A stretch of 57,653 nucleotides of DNA from Hymenobacter rubidus (GTDB taxonomy: Bacteria > Bacteroidota > Bacteroidia > Cytophagales > Hymenobacteraceae). Below the pieces are notes generated by a model. That model did no database searches, had not been told where the DNA came from, and saw nothing but the letters and a program-made list of their open reading frames with translations. The translations under genes were made by a program, and so were the position numbers. The stretch spans positions 1 to 57,653 of the forward strand of contig NZ_JAERQF010000033.1 in assembly GCF_016734815.1 (NCBI RefSeq), in the 5' to 3' direction. Shown one piece after another: positions 40,386 through 48,555 of the stretch; the first letter of the stretch is position 1, and each line of letters begins with the position of its first letter.

Positions 40386-42101
40386 ATGCATATACTCACG
40401 TTGCGCAGCTGGCTGGTGCCGGCTGCGGCAGGTCTGCTGCTGGCGGGTTGCCAGGGCCAGAACTCCACGTCGGAAAAGTCGACGACCACGATTCGCAACA
40501 AGGACGTGGTGGCCGATACGGCCAGCGTGCCGGCCCCGAACGACGGCATTACGCCGGCGCTTATTGCTCAGCACATCAAAGTGCTGGCTTCGGATGAGTA
40601 CCAGGGCCGGCGGCCGTTCACGGTGGGCGAGGAAAAAGCCACGGCTTACCTGGCATCGGAATTCAAGAAGCTGGGGCTGAAGCCGGGACCGAATGGCAGC
40701 TATTTCCAGGCCGTGCCGCTGGTGGAAATTGCCGGTAAGCCCGATTCGATTGCCACGGTGACGGGCAACGGCAAGAGCTTACAACTCAAATACCGCGACG
40801 ACTTTATGTTTCTGACCGAGCAGGAAAAGCCGGTTATCGACATTAGGAACTCGCCGCTGGTGTTTGCCGGCTACGGCGTGACGGCGCCCGAATACGGCTG
40901 GGACGACTACGCCGGCCTCGACGTGAAAGGCAAAACGGTGGTGGTGCTCATCAACGACCCCGGCAACACGGGCAACGACACCACCATGTTCAAGGGCAAG
41001 GCCATGACGTACTATGGCCGCTGGGGCTACAAGTACGAGGAGGCCATCCGCCACGGCGCCACCGGCCTGCTCATCATCCACGACACGAAGCCCGCTTCTT
41101 ACCCCTGGACGGTGGTGCAAAGCAGCAACGGCGGCGCCAAGCTGCACCCCCAAACCGCCGACCGCGGCGCCAGCAAGCTGGCCGTGGAAGGCTGGATAAC
41201 CCTCGACGCGGCCAAGCGCCTCTTCGCGGCGGCCGGCCAGCACTACGACGCAGCCTACGCCGCCGCCAACCAGCGCGGCTTCAAAGGCAAAGCGTTTGGG
41301 CTTAACCTCAGCACCACCATCCACAACAAAATCACGCGCAAAACCTCGAAAAACGTGGTGGCCGTGCTGCCCGGTACCACGCGGCCGAAGGAATACATCA
41401 TCTATACTGCGCACTGGGACCACCTCGGCATTGGCAAAGCCGTGGCCGGCGACTCGATTTACAACGGGGCACTGGACAATGCCAGCGGCTGCGCCGGCCT
41501 GCTGGCCATTGCCAATGCCTTTGCGCAGGCCCAGGAAAAGCCCGCTCGCAGCATCGTGTTTCTGGCCGTGACGGGCGAGGAGCAGGGCCTGCTGGGCTCC
41601 GACTACTACGCCCAGCACCCGCTGTTCCCGCTGGCCGCTACTGTGGCCGACCTCAACATGGACGTGCTGCCCAGCTTCGGGCCAATGCGGGACCTGACCA
41701 TTGTGGGCTACGGGCAGTCGGAACTGGACGACTACGCCCGCGCCGCCGCACAGGAGCAGAAACGCTACGTGCAGCCCGACCAGCATCCCGAAACCGGCAG
41801 TTTCTACCGGTCCGACCATTTCAGCTTGGCCAAAGTGGGTGTGCCGGCCCTCGATGCCCATGGCAGCACCGACAGCCGCCTGCACGGCAAGGCGTTTGCC
41901 GAAGCCCAGCGGATGGACTACACCGACAAGCACTACCACCAACCCGCCGACGAGTACGACCCCGCCTGGGACCTGCGCGGCGCCGCCGACGATGCCCGCC
42001 TGCTCTTCCGCATCGGCCAGAAGCTGGCCAGCGAAACGACGTTTCCGAAGTGGAAAGATGGTTCGGAGTTCAAAGCCATTAGGGCGAAAAGCGGGCGGTA
42101 A
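40386..42101 (+). CDS. M28 family zinc aminopeptidase, lipoprotein
   Basis: The 571 residues begin with a lipoprotein signal (LVPAAAGLLLAGCQGQNS, Cys as anchor). A PA domain spans about 140-300 (NSPLVFAGYGVTAPEYGWDD, GATGLLIIHDTKPASYPW). The M28 catalytic domain has the Zn ligands in TAHWDHLGIG (near 344), YNGALDNASGCAGLLAIANA, TGEEQGLLGSDYYAQHP, LNMDVLPSF and FYRSDHFSLAKVGVP, so it should be active. It is likely to trim peptides at the outer membrane or cell surface. The ATG at 40386 is chosen over the preceding TTG. Confidence 0.93.
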   Translation: MHILTLRSWLVPAAAGLLLAGCQGQNSTSEKSTTTIRNKDVVADTASVPAPNDGITPALIAQHIKVLASDEYQGRRPFTVGEEKATAYLASEFKKLGLKPGPNGSYFQAVPLVEIAGKPDSIATVTGNGKSLQLKYRDDFMFLTEQEKPVIDIRNSPLVFAGYGVTAPEYGWDDYAGLDVKGKTVVVLINDPGNTGNDTTMFKGKAMTYYGRWGYKYEEAIRHGATGLLIIHDTKPASYPWTVVQSSNGGAKLHPQTADRGASKLAVEGWITLDAAKRLFAAAGQHYDAAYAAANQRGFKGKAFGLNLSTTIHNKITRKTSKNVVAVLPGTTRPKEYIIYTAHWDHLGIGKAVAGDSIYNGALDNASGCAGLLAIANAFAQAQEKPARSIVFLAVTGEEQGLLGSDYYAQHPLFPLAATVADLNMDVLPSFGPMRDLTIVGYGQSELDDYARAAAQEQKRYVQPDQHPETGSFYRSDHFSLAKVGVPALDAHGSTDSRLHGKAFAEAQRMDYTDKHYHQPADEYDPAWDLRGAADDARLLFRIGQKLASETTFPKWKDGSEFKAIRAKSGR

Positions 42102-42112
42102 ACCAACGCGCA

Positions 42113-42163
42113 TCTCACCCCCTGCCCCCTACCGGGCCCGGCCCCTCTCCTGGGGGAGAGGAG
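42113..42163. repeat. GGAGAGGGG family repeat, left copy
   Basis: CTCACCCCC is followed by CCGGGCCCGGCCCCTCTCC and GGGGGAGAGGAGG. The middle part is exactly complementary to 42268-42286, forming an inverted pair around the terminator at 42194. Confidence 0.6.
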
Positions 42164-42193
42164 GAAACGCAAAGACGCAAATGCATTAAATGA

Positions 42194-42231
42194 AAAGCAA
42201 CAAGCCCGCTATGCACCGGGCTTGTTGCTTT
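42194..42231 (+). terminator. Terminator hairpin between convergent peptidase genes
   Basis: AAAGCAACAAGCCCG pairs perfectly with CGGGCTTGTTGCTTT around an 8-nt loop. It can serve both the M28 gene (plus) and the HExxH gene (minus). Confidence 0.9.
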
Positions 42232-42257
42232 GGTGTATTCGTGCCAAGCCCCGGCCT

Positions 42258-42300
42258 TTTCTCCTGCGGAGAGGGGCCGGGCCCGGCGGGGCTCAAGGGG
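42258..42300. repeat. GGAGAGGGG family repeat, right copy
   Basis: Inverted counterpart of the copy at 42113: GGAGAGGGGCCGGGCCCGG at 42268-42286. It reaches the stop region of the HExxH gene at 42293. Confidence 0.6.
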
Positions 42301-43783
42301 CGAGGTGAACCAGCGGCACCTTCGCATCTAAGTGCCTCCGCTGCTCCAGCAGCTTGGCTGCGGCGGTGAGTTGGGCCGGGTCGTGGACGTTCACAAGGAT
42401 GAGCGGGCCGGTGGGGCCGGTGGTGCTCAGCAGGAAATTCTGCTCGGGGCGCAGGCGCTGCTTGCGCAGGGCGGGCAGGTTTTCGCGCAGGTATTTGAGG
42501 GTGGCGGCGTGCTCGCGGGTGACGAGGATGACGGGTAGCACCTCGCCGCTTTGGGCCCGGCTTAGAGCTTTGGCCGAGTTCAGGATGGGTGTGGTGGAAT
42601 AGGTGAACGTGCTCCGGAACCGGTCCTGAAACGGCTGCACGGTGGCCTGAAAATCGTCGGCATTGGTCCAGTAGAGCACGTTGCGAAACAAGTTGACATA
42701 GCTGGTGGCGGCCTGCGGAAACGTCTGGTCGAAGAGGCCGATGGCCTCATTGACGAAGGCGCTGTCGATGGTTTGGCCGCGCTCCACATAGCCCGTCATC
42801 AGGGGGTAAAGGGCTTTGGCGTAGCGGTTGATGTAATCGTCGAAGTACCACTCACCGCTTTCGGGGCGGCCGGTTTGCTGGGCATAAATCCACTCGCCGG
42901 CCACCGTGGCCAGGGCTTCTTCCATAAGATTGTAGGCGTAGCGGCCGTTGGGCGAGGGGTGGTGCAGGTACCAGCCCTCGAGCTGCTGTTGCAGGCCCAG
43001 CCGCTGCTGCGCCGAAAGCGTGTGGCTCATCTCGTGAAACACCACGGCCGTACCGTCCGCGAAGCTGCGCGAGGTGGGGTGGCAGTCGAGCAGCACCAGG
43101 TTGCCGAGGGCCGTGGCGTGGTTGGTAAAAACCAAGCCATTGAAGCCCTGGTTCACATCGAGTTGGGGCGTAAGCAACACGCGGTACGGCAGGGCATCGG
43201 GCCACACGCTGCCGTAGAACGTACGCAGCCGGCCAAACTTTTGCATGAGTTGGCTTTGGGCCAGAAAGTCGGCGTAGGCGGTGCGCAGCCGGCCCAGCTC
43301 GGCGGCGTGCGGCTGCCAAGCCAGCGTGTCGAAGGCAGGCGTGAAGTAGCGGTACATGCTGTCGAGGCTCACCAGCACCTCGTTGGGCAGCAGGCCGGCG
43401 GTGCGGCGTTGCAAGTCGGGCAGGTCCTGAGCATCGGCGCTGGCGGCCAGGTAGCTGGGCACAACGGAGCCCACGCTGCCCAAGCGCCCGGTTGGATAGC
43501 CGTCGCGGTCGAAACCGGGGTCGCGGTCGAGGCTTTGGTAGCGGCGCAACCAGCGCCGGGCGGCGGGCGTGTTGAAGCGACTGGCTTCGAATGCCCGCCG
43601 ACTGCCCCGGTAGGTGTTGTTGCCGCCCGCCAGCGTTTCCACAAAGCGCACCAGGGCGTGCGTGCGGCTCACTTCGACGGTGACGGTGACGGCCGGGCCG
43701 GCACCAGCAGGAACGGTCGGCAGCGTTTGGGCGATGGCCGGTAAGCTGCGGAGCAGAAATCCGAGGAGCCACAGTTGCTTCAT
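42293..43783 (-). CDS. Secreted putative zinc metallopeptidase (HExxH)
   Basis: Not a family I can name. The ATG at 43783 gives 496 residues with a signal peptide (MKQLWLLGFLLRSLPAIAQ). The central GTAVVFHEMSHTLSAQQR contains an HExxH motif (near 249), and a later EEALATVAGEWIYA could supply the third ligand, a gluzincin-like spacing. The rest is rich in Tyr, Phe and Leu without known repeats, with a C-terminal domain (PLILVNVHDPAQLTAAAKLL). It is convergent with the M28 gene. The annotation as peptidase rests on the motif and export signal. The longer start at 43807 would add eight residues before the signal peptide. Confidence 0.75.
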   Translation of the reverse strand: MKQLWLLGFLLRSLPAIAQTLPTVPAGAGPAVTVTVEVSRTHALVRFVETLAGGNNTYRGSRRAFEASRFNTPAARRWLRRYQSLDRDPGFDRDGYPTGRLGSVGSVVPSYLAASADAQDLPDLQRRTAGLLPNEVLVSLDSMYRYFTPAFDTLAWQPHAAELGRLRTAYADFLAQSQLMQKFGRLRTFYGSVWPDALPYRVLLTPQLDVNQGFNGLVFTNHATALGNLVLLDCHPTSRSFADGTAVVFHEMSHTLSAQQRLGLQQQLEGWYLHHPSPNGRYAYNLMEEALATVAGEWIYAQQTGRPESGEWYFDDYINRYAKALYPLMTGYVERGQTIDSAFVNEAIGLFDQTFPQAATSYVNLFRNVLYWTNADDFQATVQPFQDRFRSTFTYSTTPILNSAKALSRAQSGEVLPVILVTREHAATLKYLRENLPALRKQRLRPEQNFLLSTTGPTGPLILVNVHDPAQLTAAAKLLEQRRHLDAKVPLVHLAP

Positions 43784-43788
43784 GCTGC

Positions 43789-43796
43789 TAAAAGTA
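43789..43796 (-). promoter_or_regulatory. Weak -7-like box before the HExxH gene
   Basis: Reads TACTTTTA on the minus strand, one base off the consensus, only 5 bp upstream of the ATG. Without a -33 box this is weak; it fits the short-leader pattern seen at rbfA and the rRNA methyltransferase gene. Confidence 0.3.
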
Positions 43797-43961
43797 GCGC
43801 CAGCCACTTGCTTCGTGGTCCGCCGTCGATGTCCGCAGCTTCATACCCACCTAAGTAGCACCCGCCACCGGCGGCCGGCCTGTTTTATTTCGCTAGAAAG
43901 TACCCGCCGGTGCTGCCCGGCTTAGCCGGGGCGGTTCTGAATCGGTAACCAGCCGGTTCAA

Positions 43962-44035
43962 TAGCGCGAAGTTTGTAGTTGGCGTGCCCCACAGCCAACT
44001 CGTTCCGCCACGCGGACTACAAAGCGCGCGCCACT
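43962..44035. repeat. GCGCGAA...TTTGTAGTT inverted repeat element
   Basis: The left arm TAGCGCGAAGTTTGTAGTTG and right arm GCGGACTACAAAGCGCGCGC are imperfect inverted copies of the family also found at 54898-55040. The right arm overlaps the end of the four-helix membrane protein gene and holds its TAG stop codon (44017-44019). Confidence 0.65.
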
Positions 44036-44454
44036 AACCAGCCCAACAATACTGCCCGCGCCGTCCAGGCCAGCGTGCGCAGCCAGTTGGTGCGCGTCAG
44101 GCCGTCGATGGCAATGTAGTCGAAACCCTTTTCCAGCCGGTTGTGGAAAGGAACCGAGATGAATAACGTGACGGCCCAAATCAGCAACACCAAACCCAGG
44201 CTCCACCAGCCCGTGCCACCGGGCAGCTCGGCGCGGCCGGCCCCGGCCAACCACATAGCCAAGCCCAGTTCCAGCACCATCGGGGCCATCACCACGTAGC
44301 TCATGCGGCGGGTGTGGGCCGCGTGGAAAGCCGCCCACGCTTCCTTCGGCACCTTGCCAAAGCTGGGGTAATGCACCATCTGCACCGTCCAGATAAGGCC
44401 GGTGAGGTAGGCCGCGACGGCGAAATTGAGCAGAACAAGGAGGTGGAGTGACAT
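44017..44454 (-). CDS. Four-helix membrane protein of unknown function
   Basis: The 145 residues have four predicted helices: MSLHLLVLLNFAVAAYLTGL, VVMAPMVLELGLAMWLAGAG, WSLGLVLLIWAVTLFISVPF and TLAWTARAVLLGWLVARAL. The first loop has the pattern IWTVQMVHYPSFGKV and FHAAHTRRMSYV, which I associate with an uncharacterised group in Bacteroidota, distantly like DUF1772. No catalytic residue set stands out. Its last codons and stop are provided by the repeat at 43962-44035. It is divergent from gapN. Confidence 0.72.
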   Translation of the reverse strand: MSLHLLVLLNFAVAAYLTGLIWTVQMVHYPSFGKVPKEAWAAFHAAHTRRMSYVVMAPMVLELGLAMWLAGAGRAELPGGTGWWSLGLVLLIWAVTLFISVPFHNRLEKGFDYIAIDGLTRTNWLRTLAWTARAVLLGWLVARAL

Positions 44455-44626
44455 AAGCCAAAAAATAATTTTCGCCTGAACATACAGCTTCTGTGCCCAT
44501 CAGCGGCACGCAAACGTTCCCGTAAATACGGCCCTGCGGCGGGACAGAAGCCAAACTTTTCAGTTGCGCCCCGCTTTTGCGTAGGTTCGCACCGCAACCT
44601 ATTTCCCATCGGTCCCCAACTCAGCT

Positions 44627-46261
44627 ATGTCTGTCACCACCGAAAACCTGACCCAACTCTTCCCGCCCGACGCGGCGGCTATTCCCGAAGCCTGGCGCTT
44701 GGCCGAGCCCCTGCACCAGCGCCAATACCTGCTCGACGGCGAGCTGCGCGAGTGGGCCGGCCCCACCCAGGAGGTGGTATCGCCCATGTTCGAGCGCCGG
44801 CCCGACGGCTCGCTCCAGCCCCGCGTCATCGGTTCTTACCCGCTGCTCGACGAAGCCGAAGCCCTCAAGGCCCTCGATGCCGCCGTGCGCGCCTACGACC
44901 ACGGCCGCGGCGAGTGGCCCACTATGAGCGTGGCCGACCGCATTGCGGCCGTCGAGAAATTCACCCGCCTGATTGTAGCCCGCAAGGGCGAAATCGTGAA
45001 GCTGCTGCTGTGGGAAATCGGCAAGTCGGCCGCCGACTCGGAGAAGGAATTCGACCGCACCGTCGACTACATCCACGCCACCATCAACGCCCTCAAGGAC
45101 CTGGACCGCGACTCGTCGCGCTTCACCATCACCGAAGGCATCATTGGCCAGATTCGGCGCTCGCCGCTGGGCGTGGTGCTCTGCATGGGCCCCTTCAACT
45201 ACCCGCTGAACGAAACGTTCTGCATGCTGATTCCGGCCCTCATCATGGGCAACACCGTGCTGTTCAAACCGCCGAAACACGGCACGCTGCTACACTACCC
45301 GCTGCTGCAAGCCTTCACCGAAGCCTTCCCCAAAGGCGTGGTGAATACGGTGTATGGGCGCGGCAATACCGTGGTGCCGGCCCTCATGGCCTCGGGCAAG
45401 ATTGACGCGCTGGGCCTCATCGGCAGCAGCCGCGTGGCCGACTCGCTGAAGAAAATGCACCCCAAGAGCAACCGCCTGCGCGCCATTCTGGGCCTCGATG
45501 CCAAGAACGCCGCCATTGTGATGCCCGACGCCGACCTGGACGTGGCCGTGAAGGAAGCCGTGCTCGGCGCGCTGAGCTTCAACGGCCAGCGCTGCACGGC
45601 GCTAAAAATGTTTTTGGTGCACGAGAGCGTGGCCGATGCGTTTGTGGAGCGCCTTGCTACCGAAATCAACAAGCTGAAGCCCGGCATGCCCTGGGATGCG
45701 GGCGTCAACATCACGCCCCTGCCCGAGCCCCAAAAGCCCAGCTACCTGGCCGAAGTTATTGCCGACGCCGAAGCCAAAGGCGCCCGCGTGGTGAACGAAG
45801 GCGGCGGCACCGCCAGCGGCCCGCTGGTGTACCCCGCCCTGCTCTATCCCGTGCAAGCCGGCATGAAGGTGTGGCGCGAAGAGCAATTTGGCCCGGTGGT
45901 GCCGGTGGCCCGCTTCGCCAGCACCGACGAGGCCATTCAGTACATCATCGACTCCGACCACGGCCAGCAGGTGAGCATCTTCGGCTCCGAATCGGAGGAA
46001 GTGGCCAGCCTCGTCGACCAGCTGGTGAACCAGGTGAGCCGCGTGAACATCAACGCCCAGTGCCAGCGCGGCCCCGACACCTTCCCCTTCACCGGCCGCA
46101 AGGACTCGGCCGAGGGCACGCTGTCGGTGTACGATGCGCTGCGCTCGTTTAGCATCCGCACGGTGGTGGCCACCAAGCAAACCGACGCCAACAAACACCT
46201 GTTGAATGAGATTGTAGAAGGCCAGGAAAGCAGCTTCCTGAGCACCCGGTTTATTCTGTAG
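44627..46261 (+). CDS. gapN: NADP-dependent non-phosphorylating glyceraldehyde-3-phosphate dehydrogenase (aldehyde dehydrogenase family)
   Basis: The enzyme oxidises glyceraldehyde-3-phosphate to 3-phosphoglycerate and yields NADPH. The 544 residues contain an ALDH fold: LGVVLCMGPFNYPLNETF, PALIMGNTVLFKPPKHG and the catalytic Cys in FNGQRCTALKMF (near 320). The usual ELGGK motif carrying the general-base Glu reads LGLDAKNAAIV, so Glu is not at the normal position. The C-terminus has EEQFGPVVPVARF, INAQCQRGPDTFPFTGRKDS and AEGTLSVYDALRSFSIRTVV, a region seen in the glyceraldehyde-3-phosphate group. Function by family; substrate specificity is inferred. Confidence 0.87.
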   Translation: MSVTTENLTQLFPPDAAAIPEAWRLAEPLHQRQYLLDGELREWAGPTQEVVSPMFERRPDGSLQPRVIGSYPLLDEAEALKALDAAVRAYDHGRGEWPTMSVADRIAAVEKFTRLIVARKGEIVKLLLWEIGKSAADSEKEFDRTVDYIHATINALKDLDRDSSRFTITEGIIGQIRRSPLGVVLCMGPFNYPLNETFCMLIPALIMGNTVLFKPPKHGTLLHYPLLQAFTEAFPKGVVNTVYGRGNTVVPALMASGKIDALGLIGSSRVADSLKKMHPKSNRLRAILGLDAKNAAIVMPDADLDVAVKEAVLGALSFNGQRCTALKMFLVHESVADAFVERLATEINKLKPGMPWDAGVNITPLPEPQKPSYLAEVIADAEAKGARVVNEGGGTASGPLVYPALLYPVQAGMKVWREEQFGPVVPVARFASTDEAIQYIIDSDHGQQVSIFGSESEEVASLVDQLVNQVSRVNINAQCQRGPDTFPFTGRKDSAEGTLSVYDALRSFSIRTVVATKQTDANKHLLNEIVEGQESSFLSTRFIL

Positions 46262-46285
46262 TTTTTTAGCTACCGGGTTCTGTTC

Positions 46286-46393
46286 AGAACGTCCTGCTGA
46301 GCAGAGCCGAAGCATCTCTACCACGCAACTAATCCGAAATTTGGGTTACTATCGCAGTAGAGATGCTTCGACTTTGCTCAGCAGGACGTTCTT
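46286..46393. repeat. Class B intergenic hairpin repeat with CCTGC variant
   Basis: Arms begin GAACGTCCTGCTGAGCAGAG and end GCTCAGCAGGACGTTC, with the class B inner part CCGAAGCATCTCTACC and GTAGAGATGCTTCGAC. Both arms carry CCTGC instead of CATGC, a compensatory pair of changes. A T-rich tail follows, so it may end gapN transcription. Confidence 0.85.
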
Positions 46394-46426
46394 TATTTTT
46401 GAAAGCTTTTGGATTCCTTCTTATTC

Positions 46427-48475
46427 ATGAAAAAACCACTACTTCTGCTCCCTCTGCTTGCAATAGCCGTCACCGGCTGCCCCTCCAATTCGCTGAAAAC
46501 GGCCAACTCCGGCACCAAGCCCGATTTGCTCCACGCGGCGCTCGATACGACGGTGGCCCCCGGCGACGACTTCTTCACCTACGCCAACGGGACGTGGCTC
46601 AAAAACCACCCCATTCCGGCGTCGGAAAGCCGGTGGGGCATTGGCCAGGAAGTGCAAAACGAGGTGTACGCCCGCCTGCGCCAGACGAGCATCGAAGCTG
46701 CGGCAGCAAATGCCGCAGCAGGCAGCAACCAGCAGAAAATCGGGGATTTCTGGGCCGTGGGGCTCGATTCGGCGAAGGCCGATAAGCTGGGCTATGAACC
46801 GATTAAATCGGAACTGGACCGCATTGCGGCCATGAAAACGGGAGCCGAAGTGCCGGGCGTTATTGCCCACGAAATCCCGCTGGGCGTAAATGCGCTGATT
46901 GGTCCGCGCGTGAGCCAGGACGACAAGAACAGCGACAAAATGGCCCTGTACCTGCGCCAAGCCGGACTGGGCCTCCCCAACCGCGACTACTATTTCAACA
47001 CCGACTCGCGCACCAAAAACATTCGGGCCGAGTACCTGAAGCACGTCGCCAATACCTTCAAGCTACTCGGCCAGGATTCGAGTACTGCGCAAACTAGCGC
47101 GGCCCAGGTGATGGCCCTGGAAACCACGCTGGCCAAATCATCGCGCAAGCTTGAAGCCCTGCGCGACCCCTACGCCAACTACCACAAGATGAGCATTGCG
47201 CAGCTCGACAAGCTCACGCCCGGCATCAATTGGAAAACCTGGCTGGGCCAGTTGGACTTTCAGCAGGCGGACACAGTTATCGTGGGCCAGCCAGAATTTT
47301 ACCAGACCGTGGGCCAGCTGCTGAAATCCAAACCGCTAGCGGATTGGAAGGCTTACCTGGCCTGGCAGGTAGCCCGCGAGTATTCGCCCACGCTCAGCCG
47401 CCCGTTCGTGGATGAGAATTTTCATTTCTACGGCACGGTGCTACGGGGTGCCAAGGCCATCCGGCCCCGCTGGAAGCGCGTGCTGGACATGCAGGAAAAC
47501 GCCTTGGGCGAAGCGCTGGGCCAACTTTTCGTGAAGGAGTATTTCAAGCCCGAAGCCAAGGCCCGCTACGATACACTGGTGAAAAATGTAGTGGCCGCCT
47601 TCGCCGAGCACATTCAGAACGTTGACTGGATGAGCGCGCCCACCAAAGTAGTTGCCCTGGACAAGCTCCACAAAATCACACCCAAAGTAGGCTACCCTAC
47701 CAAGTGGAAAAACTACGCTGACTTAACAATTGACCAAAGCTCGCTGGCCGCCAACGTCATGCGCGCCAACCGCTGGCAATACAACTTCCAGCGCAACAAG
47801 CTGGGCAAGCCCGTGGACCGCACCGAGTGGCGCATGACCCCGCAGACCTACAACGCCTACTACAGCGGCTCAAACAACGAGATTGTGCTGCCCGCCGCGG
47901 CCTTCGCCATTCCCGGCCTGCTCGATGCCGACGCCGACGATGCCTTGGTGTACGGCTACGCCGGCGCCAGCACCATTGGCCACGAGCTCACCCATGGCTT
48001 CGACGACCACGGCAGCCAGTACGACGCCCACGGCAACCTGCACGAGTGGTGGAGCAAAGCCGACCGCCAACGCTTCACTCAGCGGGTAAATGGCATTGTG
48101 AAGCAGTTCAATAGCTACACCCTGCTCGACTCGCTGCACATCAACGGCAAGGCCACCGCCGGCGAAAACATTGCCGACTTGGGCGGCATCGTCATTGGCC
48201 TCGATGCCTTCAAAAAAACCAGGCAGTACAAGGAGGGCAAGAAAATAAACGGCCTCACGCCCACGCAGCGCTATTTCCTGGGCTACGCCCTGGGCTGGCA
48301 GATGCACACGCGCGACGAAAGCCTGGCCTCCCAATTGCTTACGGACGTGCACTCGCCCGCCCAATACCGCGTAAACGGCCCCATGGCCGACGTGCCGGCC
48401 TTCTACGAAGCCTTCGGCGTGAAGCCTGGCCAAAAACTCTACCGCCCCGACTCAACGCGGGTGGTGATTTGGTGA
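46427..48475 (+). CDS. M13 family metallopeptidase (neprilysin-like), lipoprotein
   Basis: The ATG at 46427 gives 682 residues with a lipoprotein-like signal (KKPLLLLPLLAIAVTGC). N-terminal M13 domain: APGDDFFTYANGTWLKNHPI, then LGLPNRDYYFNTDS. Catalytic domain: NEIVLPAAAFAIPGLLD, IGHELTHGFDDHGSQYDAHG (HExxH near 518), NGKATAGENIADLGGIVIG (third Zn ligand Glu near 578) and YFLGYALGWQMHTRDES. All catalytic residues are present. Such enzymes cut peptides outside the inner membrane. The start at 46409 is dismissed, since it would place extra residues before the signal. Confidence 0.94.
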   Translation: MKKPLLLLPLLAIAVTGCPSNSLKTANSGTKPDLLHAALDTTVAPGDDFFTYANGTWLKNHPIPASESRWGIGQEVQNEVYARLRQTSIEAAAANAAAGSNQQKIGDFWAVGLDSAKADKLGYEPIKSELDRIAAMKTGAEVPGVIAHEIPLGVNALIGPRVSQDDKNSDKMALYLRQAGLGLPNRDYYFNTDSRTKNIRAEYLKHVANTFKLLGQDSSTAQTSAAQVMALETTLAKSSRKLEALRDPYANYHKMSIAQLDKLTPGINWKTWLGQLDFQQADTVIVGQPEFYQTVGQLLKSKPLADWKAYLAWQVAREYSPTLSRPFVDENFHFYGTVLRGAKAIRPRWKRVLDMQENALGEALGQLFVKEYFKPEAKARYDTLVKNVVAAFAEHIQNVDWMSAPTKVVALDKLHKITPKVGYPTKWKNYADLTIDQSSLAANVMRANRWQYNFQRNKLGKPVDRTEWRMTPQTYNAYYSGSNNEIVLPAAAFAIPGLLDADADDALVYGYAGASTIGHELTHGFDDHGSQYDAHGNLHEWWSKADRQRFTQRVNGIVKQFNSYTLLDSLHINGKATAGENIADLGGIVIGLDAFKKTRQYKEGKKINGLTPTQRYFLGYALGWQMHTRDESLASQLLTDVHSPAQYRVNGPMADVPAFYEAFGVKPGQKLYRPDSTRVVIW

Positions 48476-48495
48476 GACGTTGCGCTTAATGAGGA

Positions 48496-48544
48496 ATGAG
48501 CAATGAAGAATGAGCAGTTAAAGCTAACATTCTTCATTGCTCAT
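48496..48544. repeat. Micro-repeat hairpin (AATGAGCAATGAAG words)
   Basis: ATGAGCAATGAAGAATG at 48496-48512 pairs perfectly with CATTCTTCATTGCTCAT at 48528-48544. It lies between the convergent M13 and histidine-kinase genes and can act as terminator in both directions. Its words are those found inside the DUF4292 gene. Confidence 0.85.
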
Positions 48545-48555
48545 CAACCGACGCG

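Noticed and set aside
40779..42113. 444-codon minus-strand frame opposite the M28 peptidase gene
   Set aside because: M28 zinc ligands are all present on the plus strand; antisense translation lacks domains.
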